A stretch of 64,000 nt of DNA. Origin: AWTP1-13 sp050248715. Its GTDB lineage: Bacteria; Pseudomonadota; Alphaproteobacteria; Rhizobiales; Hyphomicrobiaceae. The DNA is taken from contig JBFWRV010000023.1 of assembly GCA_050248715.1 (NCBI GenBank), positions 17,043-81,042 of the forward strand. Direction: 5' to 3'. The notes beneath the pieces are model-generated. The model was not told the origin of the DNA, made no database searches, and saw nothing but the letters and a program-made list of their open reading frames with translations. Below are positions 48,802 to 57,888 of this stretch, in pieces. Position 1 is the first letter of the stretch; each line of letters opens with the position of its first letter. The position numbers and the translations under genes were made by a program.

Positions 48802-49395
48802 TCAAGCCGGCTTGCCACCGCCGGGGACAACAGGGTTGTTATGATCCTGCAGAAGGCCGCCCTGCTGCTGCTCAGGCGCCATCAGCGACGACGGCACGAG
48901 CTTCTGCAGCATGATGCGCAGCGAATCGCCGGTCGATTTGATGTAGGGGCGGGAGTAGGCGTCGCGCACCCACGGGTACTGCTGCTCGGGCCGGTCGACG
49001 AACGCCTCGTAGAACATGAAGGGGATGACCACCAGTACGAAGCCGCGGGCCACGCCGAACAGGAGGCCGAGGATGCGGTCGATGACCCCGACGCGGCTGT
49101 CGAGCACCGAGTCCGAGATCCGTGACGTGATCAGGTGAACAATGATCAGAACCACCAGAAAGATCACGCCACCGATCGCGACCTGGGCCACGAGGAGGGG
49201 AGCGTGGAACTGCTGGGCGAGTTGCTCCGCTTCCTTGCGGAAGTTGAAGACGAAATAGACGCAGGCCCCCGCCGCCGCCGCCCAGGACAGGATCGACAGC
49301 ACCTCGCGCGTCAGCCCGCGGTACATCGCCACCAGGCCGGAAATCGCGACAATGGCTATGAGGGCTGCGTCCAGATACGAAAGCCCACCGATCAT
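48802..49395 (-). CDS. cvpA: CvpA family membrane protein
   Basis: A 197-residue protein with four membrane helices (from about 6, 30, 68 and 105) and the CvpA hallmarks GLTREVLSILSWAAA and DRILGLLFGVARG. CvpA was first linked to colicin V production and is usually beside purF, as here. The soluble tail is Gln/Pro-rich. The start was set at MIGGLSYLDAA, since the 19 upstream codons are unlike the family. Confidence 0.94.
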   Translation of the reverse strand: MIGGLSYLDAALIAIVAISGLVAMYRGLTREVLSILSWAAAAGACVYFVFNFRKEAEQLAQQFHAPLLVAQVAIGGVIFLVVLIIVHLITSRISDSVLDSRVGVIDRILGLLFGVARGFVLVVIPFMFYEAFVDRPEQQYPWVRDAYSRPYIKSTGDSLRIMLQKLVPSSLMAPEQQQGGLLQDHNNPVVPGGGKPA

Positions 49396-49441
49396 GACAG
49401 TGTTCCCTGATTGGATCGCCAGGCCTGGCGACGAACGGCCC

Positions 49442-50812
49442 TCATAGAGCAAGTGCCTCTGCCAGGCCCTTCACGTGGGCCAGGCGTGACAGCTCGAGCT
49501 TCAGTCCCCCCGCGTCGAGATCGCCGGCAGCCGGAAGAAAGGCCTGCGCGAACCCGAGCTTGCGAGCCTCCTTGAGGCGCGCAAGCGCATGTCCGGCCGG
49601 CCGCACCGCCCCCGACAAGCTGATTTCTCCGAAGTAGACCCGGTCCGCGGGGAGCGCAACATTGGAAATTGACGACAGCAGGGCGGCAGCGGCGGCAAGA
49701 TCGGCGGCCGGCTCGACGATTTTCAAGCCGCCCGCGACGTTGAGGTAAACGTCGTGCTGGCCGAAGCTCACGCCGCAGCGCGCATCGATGACGGCGAGCA
49801 GCATGGAGAGGCGGTTGGCATCCCAGCCGACCACGGCGCGCCGCGGCGTGCCCAGCCCGGAGGGCACCACCAGGGCCTGGATCTCCACCAGGATCGGCCG
49901 GGTGCCTTCCATTCCGGCAAATACCGCCGAGCCCGGGGTGGAGGCGAGACGATCGCCCAGGAAAAGCTCGGAGGGGTTCGCCACCTCGCGCAGGCCCTCG
50001 GCGACCATCTCGAACACGCCGATCTCATCGGTGGCGCCGAACCGGTTCTTGGCGGCGCGCAGGATGCGGAAGGCGTGGCCCCGGTCTCCCTCGAAGTAGA
50101 GCACGGTGTCGACCATGTGCTCGATCAGCTTGGGTCCTGCGATCTGCCCGTCCTTGGTGACATGGCCGACGAGCACCAGCGCCGTGCCGTATGCCTTGGC
50201 GAAGCGCACGAGCGATTGCGTGGCGGCGCGCACCTGGCTGACCGTGCCAGGCGCCGCATCGAGTGCGTCGGCCCAGAGCGTCTGTACGGAGTCCACGACC
50301 ACGAGGTCGGGGCGCTTGCCCTCCCCCATGGTGGCCAGGATGTTGGCGAGGTTGGTCTCGGAGGCGAGCGCCAGCGGCGCTGCCGACAGGCCGAGCCGGG
50401 CGGCGCGCAACCGCACCTGCTCGGCGGCCTCCTCGCCCGAGAAGTAGATGGTGCGGCGGCCAGCGCTGGCGAAGGCTGCGGCGAGCTGCAGCAGCAGCGT
50501 GGACTTGCCGATGCCGGGCTCGCCGCCGATCAGCAGGGCGGAGCCGGGCACGATGCCTCCCCCGGTCACCCGGTCGAGCTCGGCCATGCCGGTCGGCAGG
50601 CGCACGATGCGCTCGCTTCCCTTCGTCAGGGTCTGGAGCTCCACGGGGCGGCCCTTGGAGGCGCGCACGAGGCCGGAACCGGGGGCGGCCGCTACGTCGG
50701 TCTCCTCCATCAGCGTGTTCCACTCGCCGCAGGAGGCGCACTTGCCGGCCCAGCGGGGTGCGACCGCGCCGCAGTTCTGGCAGACGAACTGGACCTTGGC
50801 GGGTTTGGCCAT
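49442..50812 (-). CDS. radA: DNA repair protein RadA
   Basis: A 456-residue RecA-like protein that helps branch migration in recombination. Zinc finger at the N-terminus (FVCQNCG ... KCASCGEW; Cys 11, 14, 25, 28), Walker A GGEPGIGKSTLLLQ, the RadA-specific KNRFG motif (AAKNRFGATDEIGVF), and a C-terminal Lon-like domain. Normal length. It lies between alr and cvpA on the same strand. Confidence 0.97.
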   Translation of the reverse strand: MAKPAKVQFVCQNCGAVAPRWAGKCASCGEWNTLMEETDVAAAPGSGLVRASKGRPVELQTLTKGSERIVRLPTGMAELDRVTGGGIVPGSALLIGGEPGIGKSTLLLQLAAAFASAGRRTIYFSGEEAAEQVRLRAARLGLSAAPLALASETNLANILATMGEGKRPDLVVVDSVQTLWADALDAAPGTVSQVRAATQSLVRFAKAYGTALVLVGHVTKDGQIAGPKLIEHMVDTVLYFEGDRGHAFRILRAAKNRFGATDEIGVFEMVAEGLREVANPSELFLGDRLASTPGSAVFAGMEGTRPILVEIQALVVPSGLGTPRRAVVGWDANRLSMLLAVIDARCGVSFGQHDVYLNVAGGLKIVEPAADLAAAAALLSSISNVALPADRVYFGEISLSGAVRPAGHALARLKEARKLGFAQAFLPAAGDLDAGGLKLELSRLAHVKGLAEALAL

Positions 50813-50817
50813 GCGCG

Positions 50818-51984
50818 CTAGCCCACGGCTCCCTCGTAGACGCGATAGACGCGGTGGCCGAGGCGGGTGAGCAGCTCGTAGCCGATGGTGCCGGCGCGGT
50901 CGGTCAGGTCGTCGACGGTGACGCGGTTGCCCATGACTTCGACCCAGGCTCCGCGCCGGGCCAACTCCGGCGGCACGCTGCTCACGTCGGCGGTGATGTA
51001 GTCCATGGAGACGCGGCCGACGATCGGCACGGGATAGTCGCCGATGTAGCCGACGGGTCCCGATTTGCCGGTCGACACGCTCAAGGCGCGCAGGAAGCCG
51101 TCGGCATAGCCCACAGCGACGGTGGCGATGCGCGCGGGATGCTGAACTTTGTAGATGGCGCCGTAGCCCACGGTCTCGCTGGGCGAGAGCTCGCGCACCT
51201 GCAGGATCTTGGCGGCAAGCCGCACCACCGTCTGCATCGGGTTGGGCACGCCCTCGTGCGCGCGGCCGCCATACAGGGCGATGCCGGGCCGCACCAGGTC
51301 GAAGTGGAAGCGCGGGCCAAGGAAAGTGCCACCGGAGTTGGCGAGGCTTGCGGGTGCGGGAGGCAGCTTGGCGCGCAGCATCTCGAAGCGCTGGCGCTGG
51401 CGCTCGTTCATGGGATCGTCGGCATGGTCGGCGCAGGCGAGGTGGCTCATGACGAGCGTCGTCTCGAAGGCCGCGAGCAAGTCCGGCGACGCGGCGAGCT
51501 GCTCGAGCTCGCTCTCGGGCATGCCGAGCCGGTTCATGCCGGTATCGATGTGCACCGCGGCCGGCATGGGCCTGCGCCGGGCCCGGCAGTAGGCGGCCCA
51601 GTCGCGCACCTCGGCAAGGCTCGACAGCACGGGACGCAGATCGAAGCCGGCGTAGTAGGACTCGGCGCCCGGCAGCAGGCCGTCGAGAACGTAAATTGTG
51701 GCGCCCGGCTGCACCTCGCGCGCAAGGCGCCCCTCACCGATGCTGGCGACAAAGAATGTGGTGCAGCCTTCGCTCGTCAGCGCTCTGGCGATCGGCGCGA
51801 GACCCAGGCCGTAGGCGTCGGCCTTGATGACGCCCGCGCACTCCGCCCGGCCCGACGCCTGGTTGAGGCGCGCCCAGTTCGCTCGCAGCGCGGCGAGATC
51901 GACAGTGAGGATGGCACGGGCGGACAGCGGTATCGGTGCCCGCGGACGGGTCGGACCTGCAGGGCTCGGATATCCCTCCGTCAC
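50818..51984 (-). CDS. alr: Alanine racemase
   Basis: A 388-residue PLP enzyme that makes D-alanine for peptidoglycan. The PLP lysine is in GVIKADAYGLGL, the catalytic tyrosine near ETVGYGAIYKVQ is present, and HIDTGMNRLG and SMDYITADVS are as expected. The start is GTG, and its first four bases overlap the dnaB stop (GTGA), so it is translated by coupling to dnaB. The stop lies five bases from the radA start. Confidence 0.96.
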   Translation of the reverse strand: MTEGYPSPAGPTRPRAPIPLSARAILTVDLAALRANWARLNQASGRAECAGVIKADAYGLGLAPIARALTSEGCTTFFVASIGEGRLAREVQPGATIYVLDGLLPGAESYYAGFDLRPVLSSLAEVRDWAAYCRARRRPMPAAVHIDTGMNRLGMPESELEQLAASPDLLAAFETTLVMSHLACADHADDPMNERQRQRFEMLRAKLPPAPASLANSGGTFLGPRFHFDLVRPGIALYGGRAHEGVPNPMQTVVRLAAKILQVRELSPSETVGYGAIYKVQHPARIATVAVGYADGFLRALSVSTGKSGPVGYIGDYPVPIVGRVSMDYITADVSSVPPELARRGAWVEVMGNRVTVDDLTDRAGTIGYELLTRLGHRVYRVYEGAVG

Positions 51985-53507
51985 TCCATCCGCTCCGGCA
52001 TGTACTGCTCGTGCGCCAGATCGGAGAAGCGCGTGACGTTGCCGTCGAACTGCAGCTGCACGGTGCCGATGGGCCCGTGGCGCTGCTTGCCGATGATGAC
52101 CTCGGCCTTGCCGCTGACAACCTGCATCTTCGCCATCCAGTCCTGGAACTCGATCGTGCCTTCCGCCGGCTTCAGGCGCTCCAGGTAATATTCCTCCCGG
52201 AACACGAACATGACAATGTCGGCGTCCTGCTCGATGGAGCCCGACTCGCGCAAGTCCGCGAGCTGTGGCCGCTTGTCCTCACGGTTCTCCACCGCGCGCG
52301 AAAGCTGCGACAGCGCGATCACCGGCACGTTCAGCTCCTTGGCGAGCGCCTTGAGGCCGGTCGTGATCTCCGACACCTCCTGGACGCGGTTTTCACCGCG
52401 CTTGGAGGTGCCGGTCATGAGCTGGAGATAGTCGACGATGATGAGCCCCAGGCCGTGCTGCCGCTTGAGCTTGCGGGCGCGCGCGGAAAGCTGGGCGATG
52501 GATATGCCGCCGGTCTGGTCGATGAAGAGCGGGATCGACGCCATCTCCTGGCTGACCTCGACCAGGCGCTTGAACTCGACCTCATCGATCATGCCGCGGC
52601 GGATTTTCTCCGAGGGGATGCCGGCCTGCTCGGAGAGAATGCGGGTGGCAAGCTGCTCCGCCGACATTTCCAGCGAAAAGAAGCCAACGACCGCGCCGTC
52701 GTGCTTGGGGTCCTCGGGGGGCAGCTCCGGCGATTGCGCGAGGGACTGTGCGCGCACGCGCGCCACGTTGAAGGCGATGTTGGTGGCGAGCGCGGTCTTG
52801 CCCATCGAGGGGCGTCCGGCGAGAACGATGAGGTCGGAGGGCTGCAGCCCTCCCATCTTGCCGTCGAGGCCGGAAAAGCGCGTGGCGATGCCGGAGAGAT
52901 GGCCGTCGCGTTTGTAGGCGGCGCCGGCCAGATCGATGGCCGACGTCAGCGCGTGGTTGAAGGCCAGGAAGCCCTGGCCGTACTTGTCGGTCTCGGCCAG
53001 GGCGAAGAGTCGGGTCTCTGCTTCCTCGATCTGCTCCCTGGGAGGAAAATCGACGGGGCTGTCGTAGGCCGCGTTGACCAGATCCTCGCCGATCAGGATA
53101 AGGCCGCGGCGCGTCGCCAGATCATGGATGGTGCGGCCGTAGTCGCGCGCGTTGATGATGGTAGCGGCGTTGGCCGCCAGACGGCCGAGGTATTGCGGCA
53201 CGGTAAGGCCGGCATCGATCGGCTCGGCGGTCTCGAAGAACGTCCTGAGCGTGATGGGCGTAGCCTGCTTGCCGGACGCGATCAGCTTGGAGACGGTCTC
53301 GAAGATCTGCTGGTGCAGCGGATCGAAGAAATGATGCGCCTCGAGGAAGCCCGATACGCGGTCGTGCGCCTCGTTGTTGACGAGGATGGCGCCGAGCAGG
53401 GCCTGCTCGGCCTCGAGGTTGTGCGGGGCGGCGCGGAAGGGCAACGCGTCGGGCGATGGCGCGGTGCCGGCGGCCTGGGCGGGTTTGCTGCGAGCGAGTT
53501 CGGTCAT
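51981..53507 (-). CDS. dnaB: Replicative DNA helicase DnaB
   Basis: A 508-residue replicative helicase. The N-terminal domain includes PHNLEAEQALLGAILVNNEAHDRV, and the RecA-type C-terminal domain has Walker A LAGRPSMGKTALATN, Walker B LIIVDYLQLM and the DLRESGSIEQDADIVMFVFREEYY region. The start was set at MTELARSKPAQ; the longer frame upstream is Arg-rich and not conserved. No intein is seen. First gene of the dnaB-alr-radA run. Confidence 0.97.
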   Translation of the reverse strand: MTELARSKPAQAAGTAPSPDALPFRAAPHNLEAEQALLGAILVNNEAHDRVSGFLEAHHFFDPLHQQIFETVSKLIASGKQATPITLRTFFETAEPIDAGLTVPQYLGRLAANAATIINARDYGRTIHDLATRRGLILIGEDLVNAAYDSPVDFPPREQIEEAETRLFALAETDKYGQGFLAFNHALTSAIDLAGAAYKRDGHLSGIATRFSGLDGKMGGLQPSDLIVLAGRPSMGKTALATNIAFNVARVRAQSLAQSPELPPEDPKHDGAVVGFFSLEMSAEQLATRILSEQAGIPSEKIRRGMIDEVEFKRLVEVSQEMASIPLFIDQTGGISIAQLSARARKLKRQHGLGLIIVDYLQLMTGTSKRGENRVQEVSEITTGLKALAKELNVPVIALSQLSRAVENREDKRPQLADLRESGSIEQDADIVMFVFREEYYLERLKPAEGTIEFQDWMAKMQVVSGKAEVIIGKQRHGPIGTVQLQFDGNVTRFSDLAHEQYMPERME

Positions 53508-53597
53508 CCGCCGGGGTATGCCCGAGTCGGCCGCAAGACGGGTGAGTCGCACGCTGCGGTGGGGGCGTTTTCCCAGTTCTCCACAGAGCCGAACCGC

Positions 53598-53673
53598 GGG
53601 CGCAAAAGGCGCCAGCCGCATTGCGCCGTTGCAACCGTAGTTCGGTGCAATGCGCTTCGCTTTTGCACCCTAC
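53598..53673. repeat. GCGCAATGCG repeat, copy 2
   Basis: GGGCGCAAAAGGCGCCAGCC, GCATTGCGCC, then GGTGCAATGCGCTTCGCTTT TGCACCC: two inverted arms like those at 4217-4290. It lies between the cfa and dnaB genes and reaches the last bases before the cfa stop. Confidence 0.7.
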
Positions 53674-53677
53674 GCAG

Positions 53678-54928
53678 CTACTCGCCGGCCATGCGCGGAC
53701 GCGCAACCGCGCCCTCGTGCTCCATCAGCTCCCGCTCGCCCCTGAGCATGTAGTCGCGGGTGATCGGCAGGGACTTCACGCGCTTGACGAGCTGAAGCTG
53801 GAATACGACGAGGTTCTGGTAGCGGAAGGCCGTCTCGGAGGCGGCCAAGTAGAACTCCCACATCCGGCAGAACGTCTCGTCGCGGATCGCGGCAGCCTTG
53901 TCCCAGTTCGCCAGAAACCGCTGGCGCCAGGCGCGCAGCGTCTCGGCATAGTGCAGCCTCAGCACCTCCACGTCGCTGATGAGGAGACCCGAGCGCTCGA
54001 TCGAGGCGGAAACTTCCGACAGGGCCGGAATGTAGCCGCCCGGGAAGATGTATTTCGCAATGAAGGGATTGGTGGCGGTCGGCGGCTCGGAGCGACCGAT
54101 CGTGTGAACCACGGCGACGCCGTCCTCGGTGAGCAGATCGCGCAGCTTGCGGAAGAACGTGCCGTAGTGGTTGACGCCGACGTGCTCGAACATGCCGACC
54201 GAGACGATGCGGTCGAAGCGCCCCTCGACGTGGCGATAGTCCTTGAACTCGAAATGCACGGCGCGGCTCAGGCCTTCCCGCAATGCACGCTCGCGGGAGA
54301 TCTTCAGCTGCTCCTGGCTCAGGGTCACGCCGGTGATGTCGCACTGCGCGGCCTTGGCGAGATAGATGCCGAGCCCGCCCCAGCCCGAGCCGATGTCGAG
54401 CACCCGCTGTCCGGGGTCGATGGCGAGCTTGGCGGCGAGGTGACGCTTCTTGGCGAGCTGGGCCTCCTCGAGGTCGGCGCCTTCCGTGAAGTAGGCGCAC
54501 GAGTATTGCCGGTCGCGGTCGAGGAACAGGTCGTAGATGGCGCCGTCGATGTCGTAGTGGTGCGCCACGTTGCGGCGGGAGCGGCCGGCCGGATTGAATT
54601 GCATCATCCGGCGCGCCATGAAGCGGCCGGCGCGAAAGCCTTGGGTCCAGGTCGGAAGCGGCTTGGCCTGCAGGTTGGAGAGCACAAGCTCCAGGAAGTC
54701 GTAAATCCGGCCTTCGACCATTTGCAGCCGGCCGCGCATGTAGGCTTCAGCCAGCGCCAGCTCGGGATCGGTTACGAGCTGGCGTGCCAGGCGTTTGTCG
54801 GCGAGCCGTATGACCACTCCGGGTGGCCTGCCGTCGCCGAAACGATGGGACGTGCCGTCGGCGTCGATCAGAGTGAGAGAGCCGCGATGGACGATGCGGC
54901 GGAGGAGGATGTCGAGCAGCTTGAACAT
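53678..54928 (-). CDS. cfa: Cyclopropane-fatty-acyl-phospholipid synthase family protein
   Basis: A 416-residue SAM-dependent enzyme that adds a methylene bridge across double bonds of membrane lipid acyl chains. SAM-binding motif VLDIGSGWGGLGIYLA, then CDITGVTLSQEQLK, VSVGMFEHVGVNHYGTFF and IFPGGYIPALSEV, all typical. An N-terminal lipid-binding-like region precedes it (about 1-120). The ATG giving MFKLLDILLRR is preferred to an upstream GTG three codons earlier. It is a lone gene between dnaB and rplI on the minus strand. Confidence 0.95.
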   Translation of the reverse strand: MFKLLDILLRRIVHRGSLTLIDADGTSHRFGDGRPPGVVIRLADKRLARQLVTDPELALAEAYMRGRLQMVEGRIYDFLELVLSNLQAKPLPTWTQGFRAGRFMARRMMQFNPAGRSRRNVAHHYDIDGAIYDLFLDRDRQYSCAYFTEGADLEEAQLAKKRHLAAKLAIDPGQRVLDIGSGWGGLGIYLAKAAQCDITGVTLSQEQLKISRERALREGLSRAVHFEFKDYRHVEGRFDRIVSVGMFEHVGVNHYGTFFRKLRDLLTEDGVAVVHTIGRSEPPTATNPFIAKYIFPGGYIPALSEVSASIERSGLLISDVEVLRLHYAETLRAWRQRFLANWDKAAAIRDETFCRMWEFYLAASETAFRYQNLVVFQLQLVKRVKSLPITRDYMLRGERELMEHEGAVARPRMAGE

Positions 54929-55076
54929 GACGCACACCGATTGTGCTTAAGACGTCTGACCCCTTCCTGTTGCTGTGCTGTCAGTCTTTTCGCCGGATTA
55001 TACTTAGGTTGCAGACGAATGCTACCGGCAAGGCCATCCTCCAGCCTTGCCGGAGCAACTCGAATGCCTTGCGGCG

Positions 55077-55691
55077 TCAGCGCCTTGCGGGCTCGGTCTC
55101 CTCTACGGCCGCGCCCTCGTCCGCTTCCCGCTGCCGGGCGAGCGCCTCCTCCTCGAAGAGGGCGTCGGGATTGAAGGTCTCGAGCTGGAGTCCCTCCTCG
55201 CGGACGACCGTTACGTCCTCGCCGCGGGCCTGCCGCTCGGCCTCGTCCTCGGATCGCGCCACATTCAGCGAGACCTGCACGATGACCTCAGGGTGCAGAG
55301 CAACACGCGTCGTATGCAACCCGAGCGTCTTTATGGGCTTGTCGAGCACAATCTGTCGCCGGTCGATCGTGAAGCCGCCGGCGGTGATGAGCTCGGAGAT
55401 GTCGCGGGAGCTGACGGAGCCGTAGAGCTGGCCGGTGTCGCCGGCCTGGCGGATGGCCAGGAAGCTCTTGCCGTTGAGCTTTGTCGCCACGGCCTCGGCT
55501 TCCTTCTTGAGCTCGAGATCGCGCGCCTCGAGCTGCGTACGATCTTTCTCGAAGCGGGCCAGGTTCTCGGGTGTCGCCCGCAAGGCCTTCTTCTGCGGGA
55601 GCAGGAAGTTGCGCGCATAGCCGTCCTTGACGTTGACGACGTCGCCCATCTGGCCGAGCCGGCCGATGCGCTCCAGGAGAATGATCTGCAT
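55077..55691 (-). CDS. rplI: 50S ribosomal protein L9
   Basis: A 204-residue L9. The N-terminal domain MQIILLERIGRLGQMGDVVN with GYARNFLLPQKKAL, the long connecting helix (about 40-75) and the C-terminal RNA-binding domain (KLYGSVSS-like QLYGSVSSRDISELI) are all clear. The C-terminal tail of about 50 residues is acidic and Glu-rich, making the protein longer than the 150 residues of E. coli, as in other members of this order. The start is the ATG before MQIILLE. Last gene of the rpsF-rpsR-DUF2232-rplI operon. Confidence 0.97.
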   Translation of the reverse strand: MQIILLERIGRLGQMGDVVNVKDGYARNFLLPQKKALRATPENLARFEKDRTQLEARDLELKKEAEAVATKLNGKSFLAIRQAGDTGQLYGSVSSRDISELITAGGFTIDRRQIVLDKPIKTLGLHTTRVALHPEVIVQVSLNVARSEDEAERQARGEDVTVVREEGLQLETFNPDALFEEEALARQREADEGAAVEETEPARR

Positions 55692-55735
55692 GCAAATACT
55701 CCGTTCCTTAGGTCTTTGAGGTTGGGGATGAGTTC

Positions 55736-56683
55736 TCAGGTCGTTGGCGGGGAGGCGCCGAACCGGCGCCTGAGCTTGAGGGCCGGGTCGAGCAGGCCGG
55801 CGATGATCAGCCCAAAGCCGGCGTAGGGGCCGAAGAGAAGCAGGCCGGCGTACACGATCCACAAAAGCCATGGCGCCCGGCCCCTGGCGATGAAATGCAT
55901 GAGGGCGAGCCCCGCCAGCAGGTAGGCGAACATGAGCGCGCCGCTGAAGCTCGTTCCGATAACGCCGGCGATGCCGGGGGCGAACGAGGCGGCAATGGCG
56001 ACGGCCACGAGGATGGGAAAGCCCCGTGGAAAGGTCATGGACGGTAGGTCCGGCCAGTCGCGGTCGAGGCGGCCGGAGGCCCGTGCGATCCGTCCGGCGA
56101 GGTAGAGGTTGAGCGAGAAGATGGCGACCCAGTAGGCCGCGAAGGCGGCCGGCAGGAGGGCCACGACAATCTCGGCAAGCGAGTCGATCTGGGCATCGTC
56201 GAGCTGCCTGAGGCCGAGCTCGGGCGCCCGTGTCGACAGGCGCCGGAGGAACTCCGCGAGCGGCGCCCGCAGAATATCGTAGCTGCCCCCGAACAGCGGC
56301 AGGACGAGCACGGGCAGCGCGCCACCATAGAGCGCAACGGCGGCCACCAGGCGGCCGGCCGGATACCACTCGCGCTGGCTTGTATCGTCGGGACTTGGGC
56401 GGCTCAGATAGGCGAGGTAGGGGATCAAGGTGGTCGGCAGTCCGAGGGCCAGGAAGTAACCGCCCGCGAAATGAAAGCTCGCCGCGAACCCCATCGCCAG
56501 GGCCCCCGCAATGGCTCCGGTTGCCGCCGGCATCCAACCCCATCCGAGTCCGGCGAGCAGCGAGGGAAGCGGCGTGAGCAGCAGGAGCGTCGTACCGATG
56601 AGCGGCGAGCCGAGCGCTGCAGAATAGAACAGCAGCGCCGACGCCAGGCCGCCGCCGAGGCCGATGATGAAGCCGATGGGCAT
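55736..56683 (-). CDS. DUF2232 family membrane protein
   Basis: A 315-residue polytopic membrane protein with about eight hydrophobic segments. DUF2232 proteins are found between rpsR and rplI in alphaproteobacteria and have no firm function. No catalytic motif can be seen. It is in the ribosomal protein operon, 104 bases after rpsR and 44 bases before rplI, so it must be expressed with them. Confidence 0.9.
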   Translation of the reverse strand: MPIGFIIGLGGGLASALLFYSAALGSPLIGTTLLLLTPLPSLLAGLGWGWMPAATGAIAGALAMGFAASFHFAGGYFLALGLPTTLIPYLAYLSRPSPDDTSQREWYPAGRLVAAVALYGGALPVLVLPLFGGSYDILRAPLAEFLRRLSTRAPELGLRQLDDAQIDSLAEIVVALLPAAFAAYWVAIFSLNLYLAGRIARASGRLDRDWPDLPSMTFPRGFPILVAVAIAASFAPGIAGVIGTSFSGALMFAYLLAGLALMHFIARGRAPWLLWIVYAGLLLFGPYAGFGLIIAGLLDPALKLRRRFGASPPTT

Positions 56684-56787
56684 GTCTCAAGCTGTCCCGC
56701 CGCGGCGGTTAGAGACGCTGGGCCCGCGAGGGTCCGTCGTCCCAACCAATCGACACGAAGTTGGCCGGGCGCCGCCCCGCCACGTCG

Positions 56788-57036
56788 CTACTGGATCAGA
56801 TAGGGCAAGAGCCCGATGAACCGCGCCCGTTTGATCGCCCGGGCAAGCTCGCGCTGCTTCTTGGCCGATACCGCCGTGATGCGGCTTGGCACGATCTTGC
56901 CGCGTTCCGACACGTAGCGGCTCAGCAGACGCATATCCTTGTAATCGATCTTCGGTGCCTTGTCTCCGGAGAACGGGCAGGTCTTGCGGCGGCGATGGAA
57001 GGGGCGCCGGGCGGGAATCGTTGCGATGTCGGCCAT
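56788..57036 (-). CDS. rpsR: 30S ribosomal protein S18
   Basis: An 82-residue S18, with the family core RRKTCPFSGDKAPKIDYKDM, RLLSRYVSERGKIVPSRITA and LARAIKRARFIGLLPY. Full length. It follows rpsF after 3 bases and forms the S6:S18 pair on the 30S platform. Confidence 0.98.
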   Translation of the reverse strand: MADIATIPARRPFHRRRKTCPFSGDKAPKIDYKDMRLLSRYVSERGKIVPSRITAVSAKKQRELARAIKRARFIGLLPYLIQ

Positions 57037-57039
57037 GGC

Positions 57040-57576
57040 TCAGCTCTCCTCGATGGGGGCAGCCTCGCGCGGCGGACGCGGACCGCGCGGGCGGTCGCCA
57101 TCGCCGCCCTCGCGCCGGAAACCGCCGCCGGGGCGATCCCCGCGCATGCCTCCGCCTCCACCGCCGCGGAAGCCACCGCGGTCACCGCCGCGGAAGCCGC
57201 CACGGTCGCCGCCGCGGAAGCCGCCACGGTCGCCGTCGCGACGGTCGTCGCGGTCGGTCTTGCGCATCTGGATGGACGGCTCTGTCTCGTGTGCGTCCAC
57301 GCGGACCGTCAGGAAGCGGATGACGTCGGGCGAGAGGCCCATGCGGCGCTCCATCTCCGCGATTGCGGAGGCGGGCGCATCGATGTTCATCAGGGAGTAG
57401 TGGGCCTTGCGGTTCTTCTTGATCTTGAAGGCGATGGTCTTCAGGCCCCAATACTCGGTCTTGCCGATGCGGCCGCCGCCCTCCTCGATGACCTGGGCAT
57501 ATTCCTTGGTCAGCGCTTCCACTTGCGCCTGACTGATATCCTGGCGCGCCAGGAACACGTGCTCGTAAAGAGCCAT
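57040..57576 (-). CDS. rpsF: 30S ribosomal protein S6 with Gly/Arg-rich tail
   Basis: A 178-residue S6. The first 100 residues are the usual S6 domain (MALYEHVFLARQDISQAQVE ... GLKTIAFKIKKNRKAHYSLMNI). The rest is a low-complexity tail with three tandem GDRGGFRG repeats (about 116-139) and further Gly/Arg/Pro-rich sequence, longer than the acidic tail of E. coli S6. It may bind rRNA loosely. First gene of the operon with rpsR, DUF2232 and rplI. The start is the ATG after GGAAAGGCC. Confidence 0.96.
   Translation of the reverse strand: MALYEHVFLARQDISQAQVEALTKEYAQVIEEGGGRIGKTEYWGLKTIAFKIKKNRKAHYSLMNIDAPASAIAEMERRMGLSPDVIRFLTVRVDAHETEPSIQMRKTDRDDRRDGDRGGFRGGDRGGFRGGDRGGFRGGGGGGMRGDRPGGGFRREGGDGDRPRGPRPPREAAPIEES
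57160..57235. repeat. 24-bp tandem repeat in rpsF
   Basis: About three units of 24 bases, each encoding GDRGGFRG, in the tail of S6. The unit is imperfect at a few third positions. Confidence 0.75.
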
Positions 57577-57888
57577 GAGTGGCCTTTCCTTAGCCGTTTG
57601 CGATGTCCGCCCGGCGCAAAGCCCCTTTTGGGCCCGTCGCAGCTCCAGCTGCACGGAAAGGCCCAAAGGACCCAAAGAGCGGAGACACGGGGAGACGGGC
57701 CCGAAGGCCCTGCCGGCTAGCAAAACCGCAGCCGGCCTCCCGTTCAGCCTCCGGCCGGAACGGGTAACGGGCGCTGTTATACGCGAAAGAGCGCTCGCAG
57801 CAAGCGCGAACCATGGTCTGAGAGCAAACTTGACGGCTGCGGACACCGTAGACTAATCCCGACCCATGGCAGGCAAAACGGTCGACCC
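57577..57888. promoter_or_regulatory. Divergent region between rpsF and fabD
   Basis: 312 bases that must hold promoters for the ribosomal operon (minus) and the fatty-acid operon (plus). The rpsF side has GC-rich potential hairpins around 57700-57760. I could not assign a specific promoter or a leader structure, and no small gene is convincing. Confidence 0.5.
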
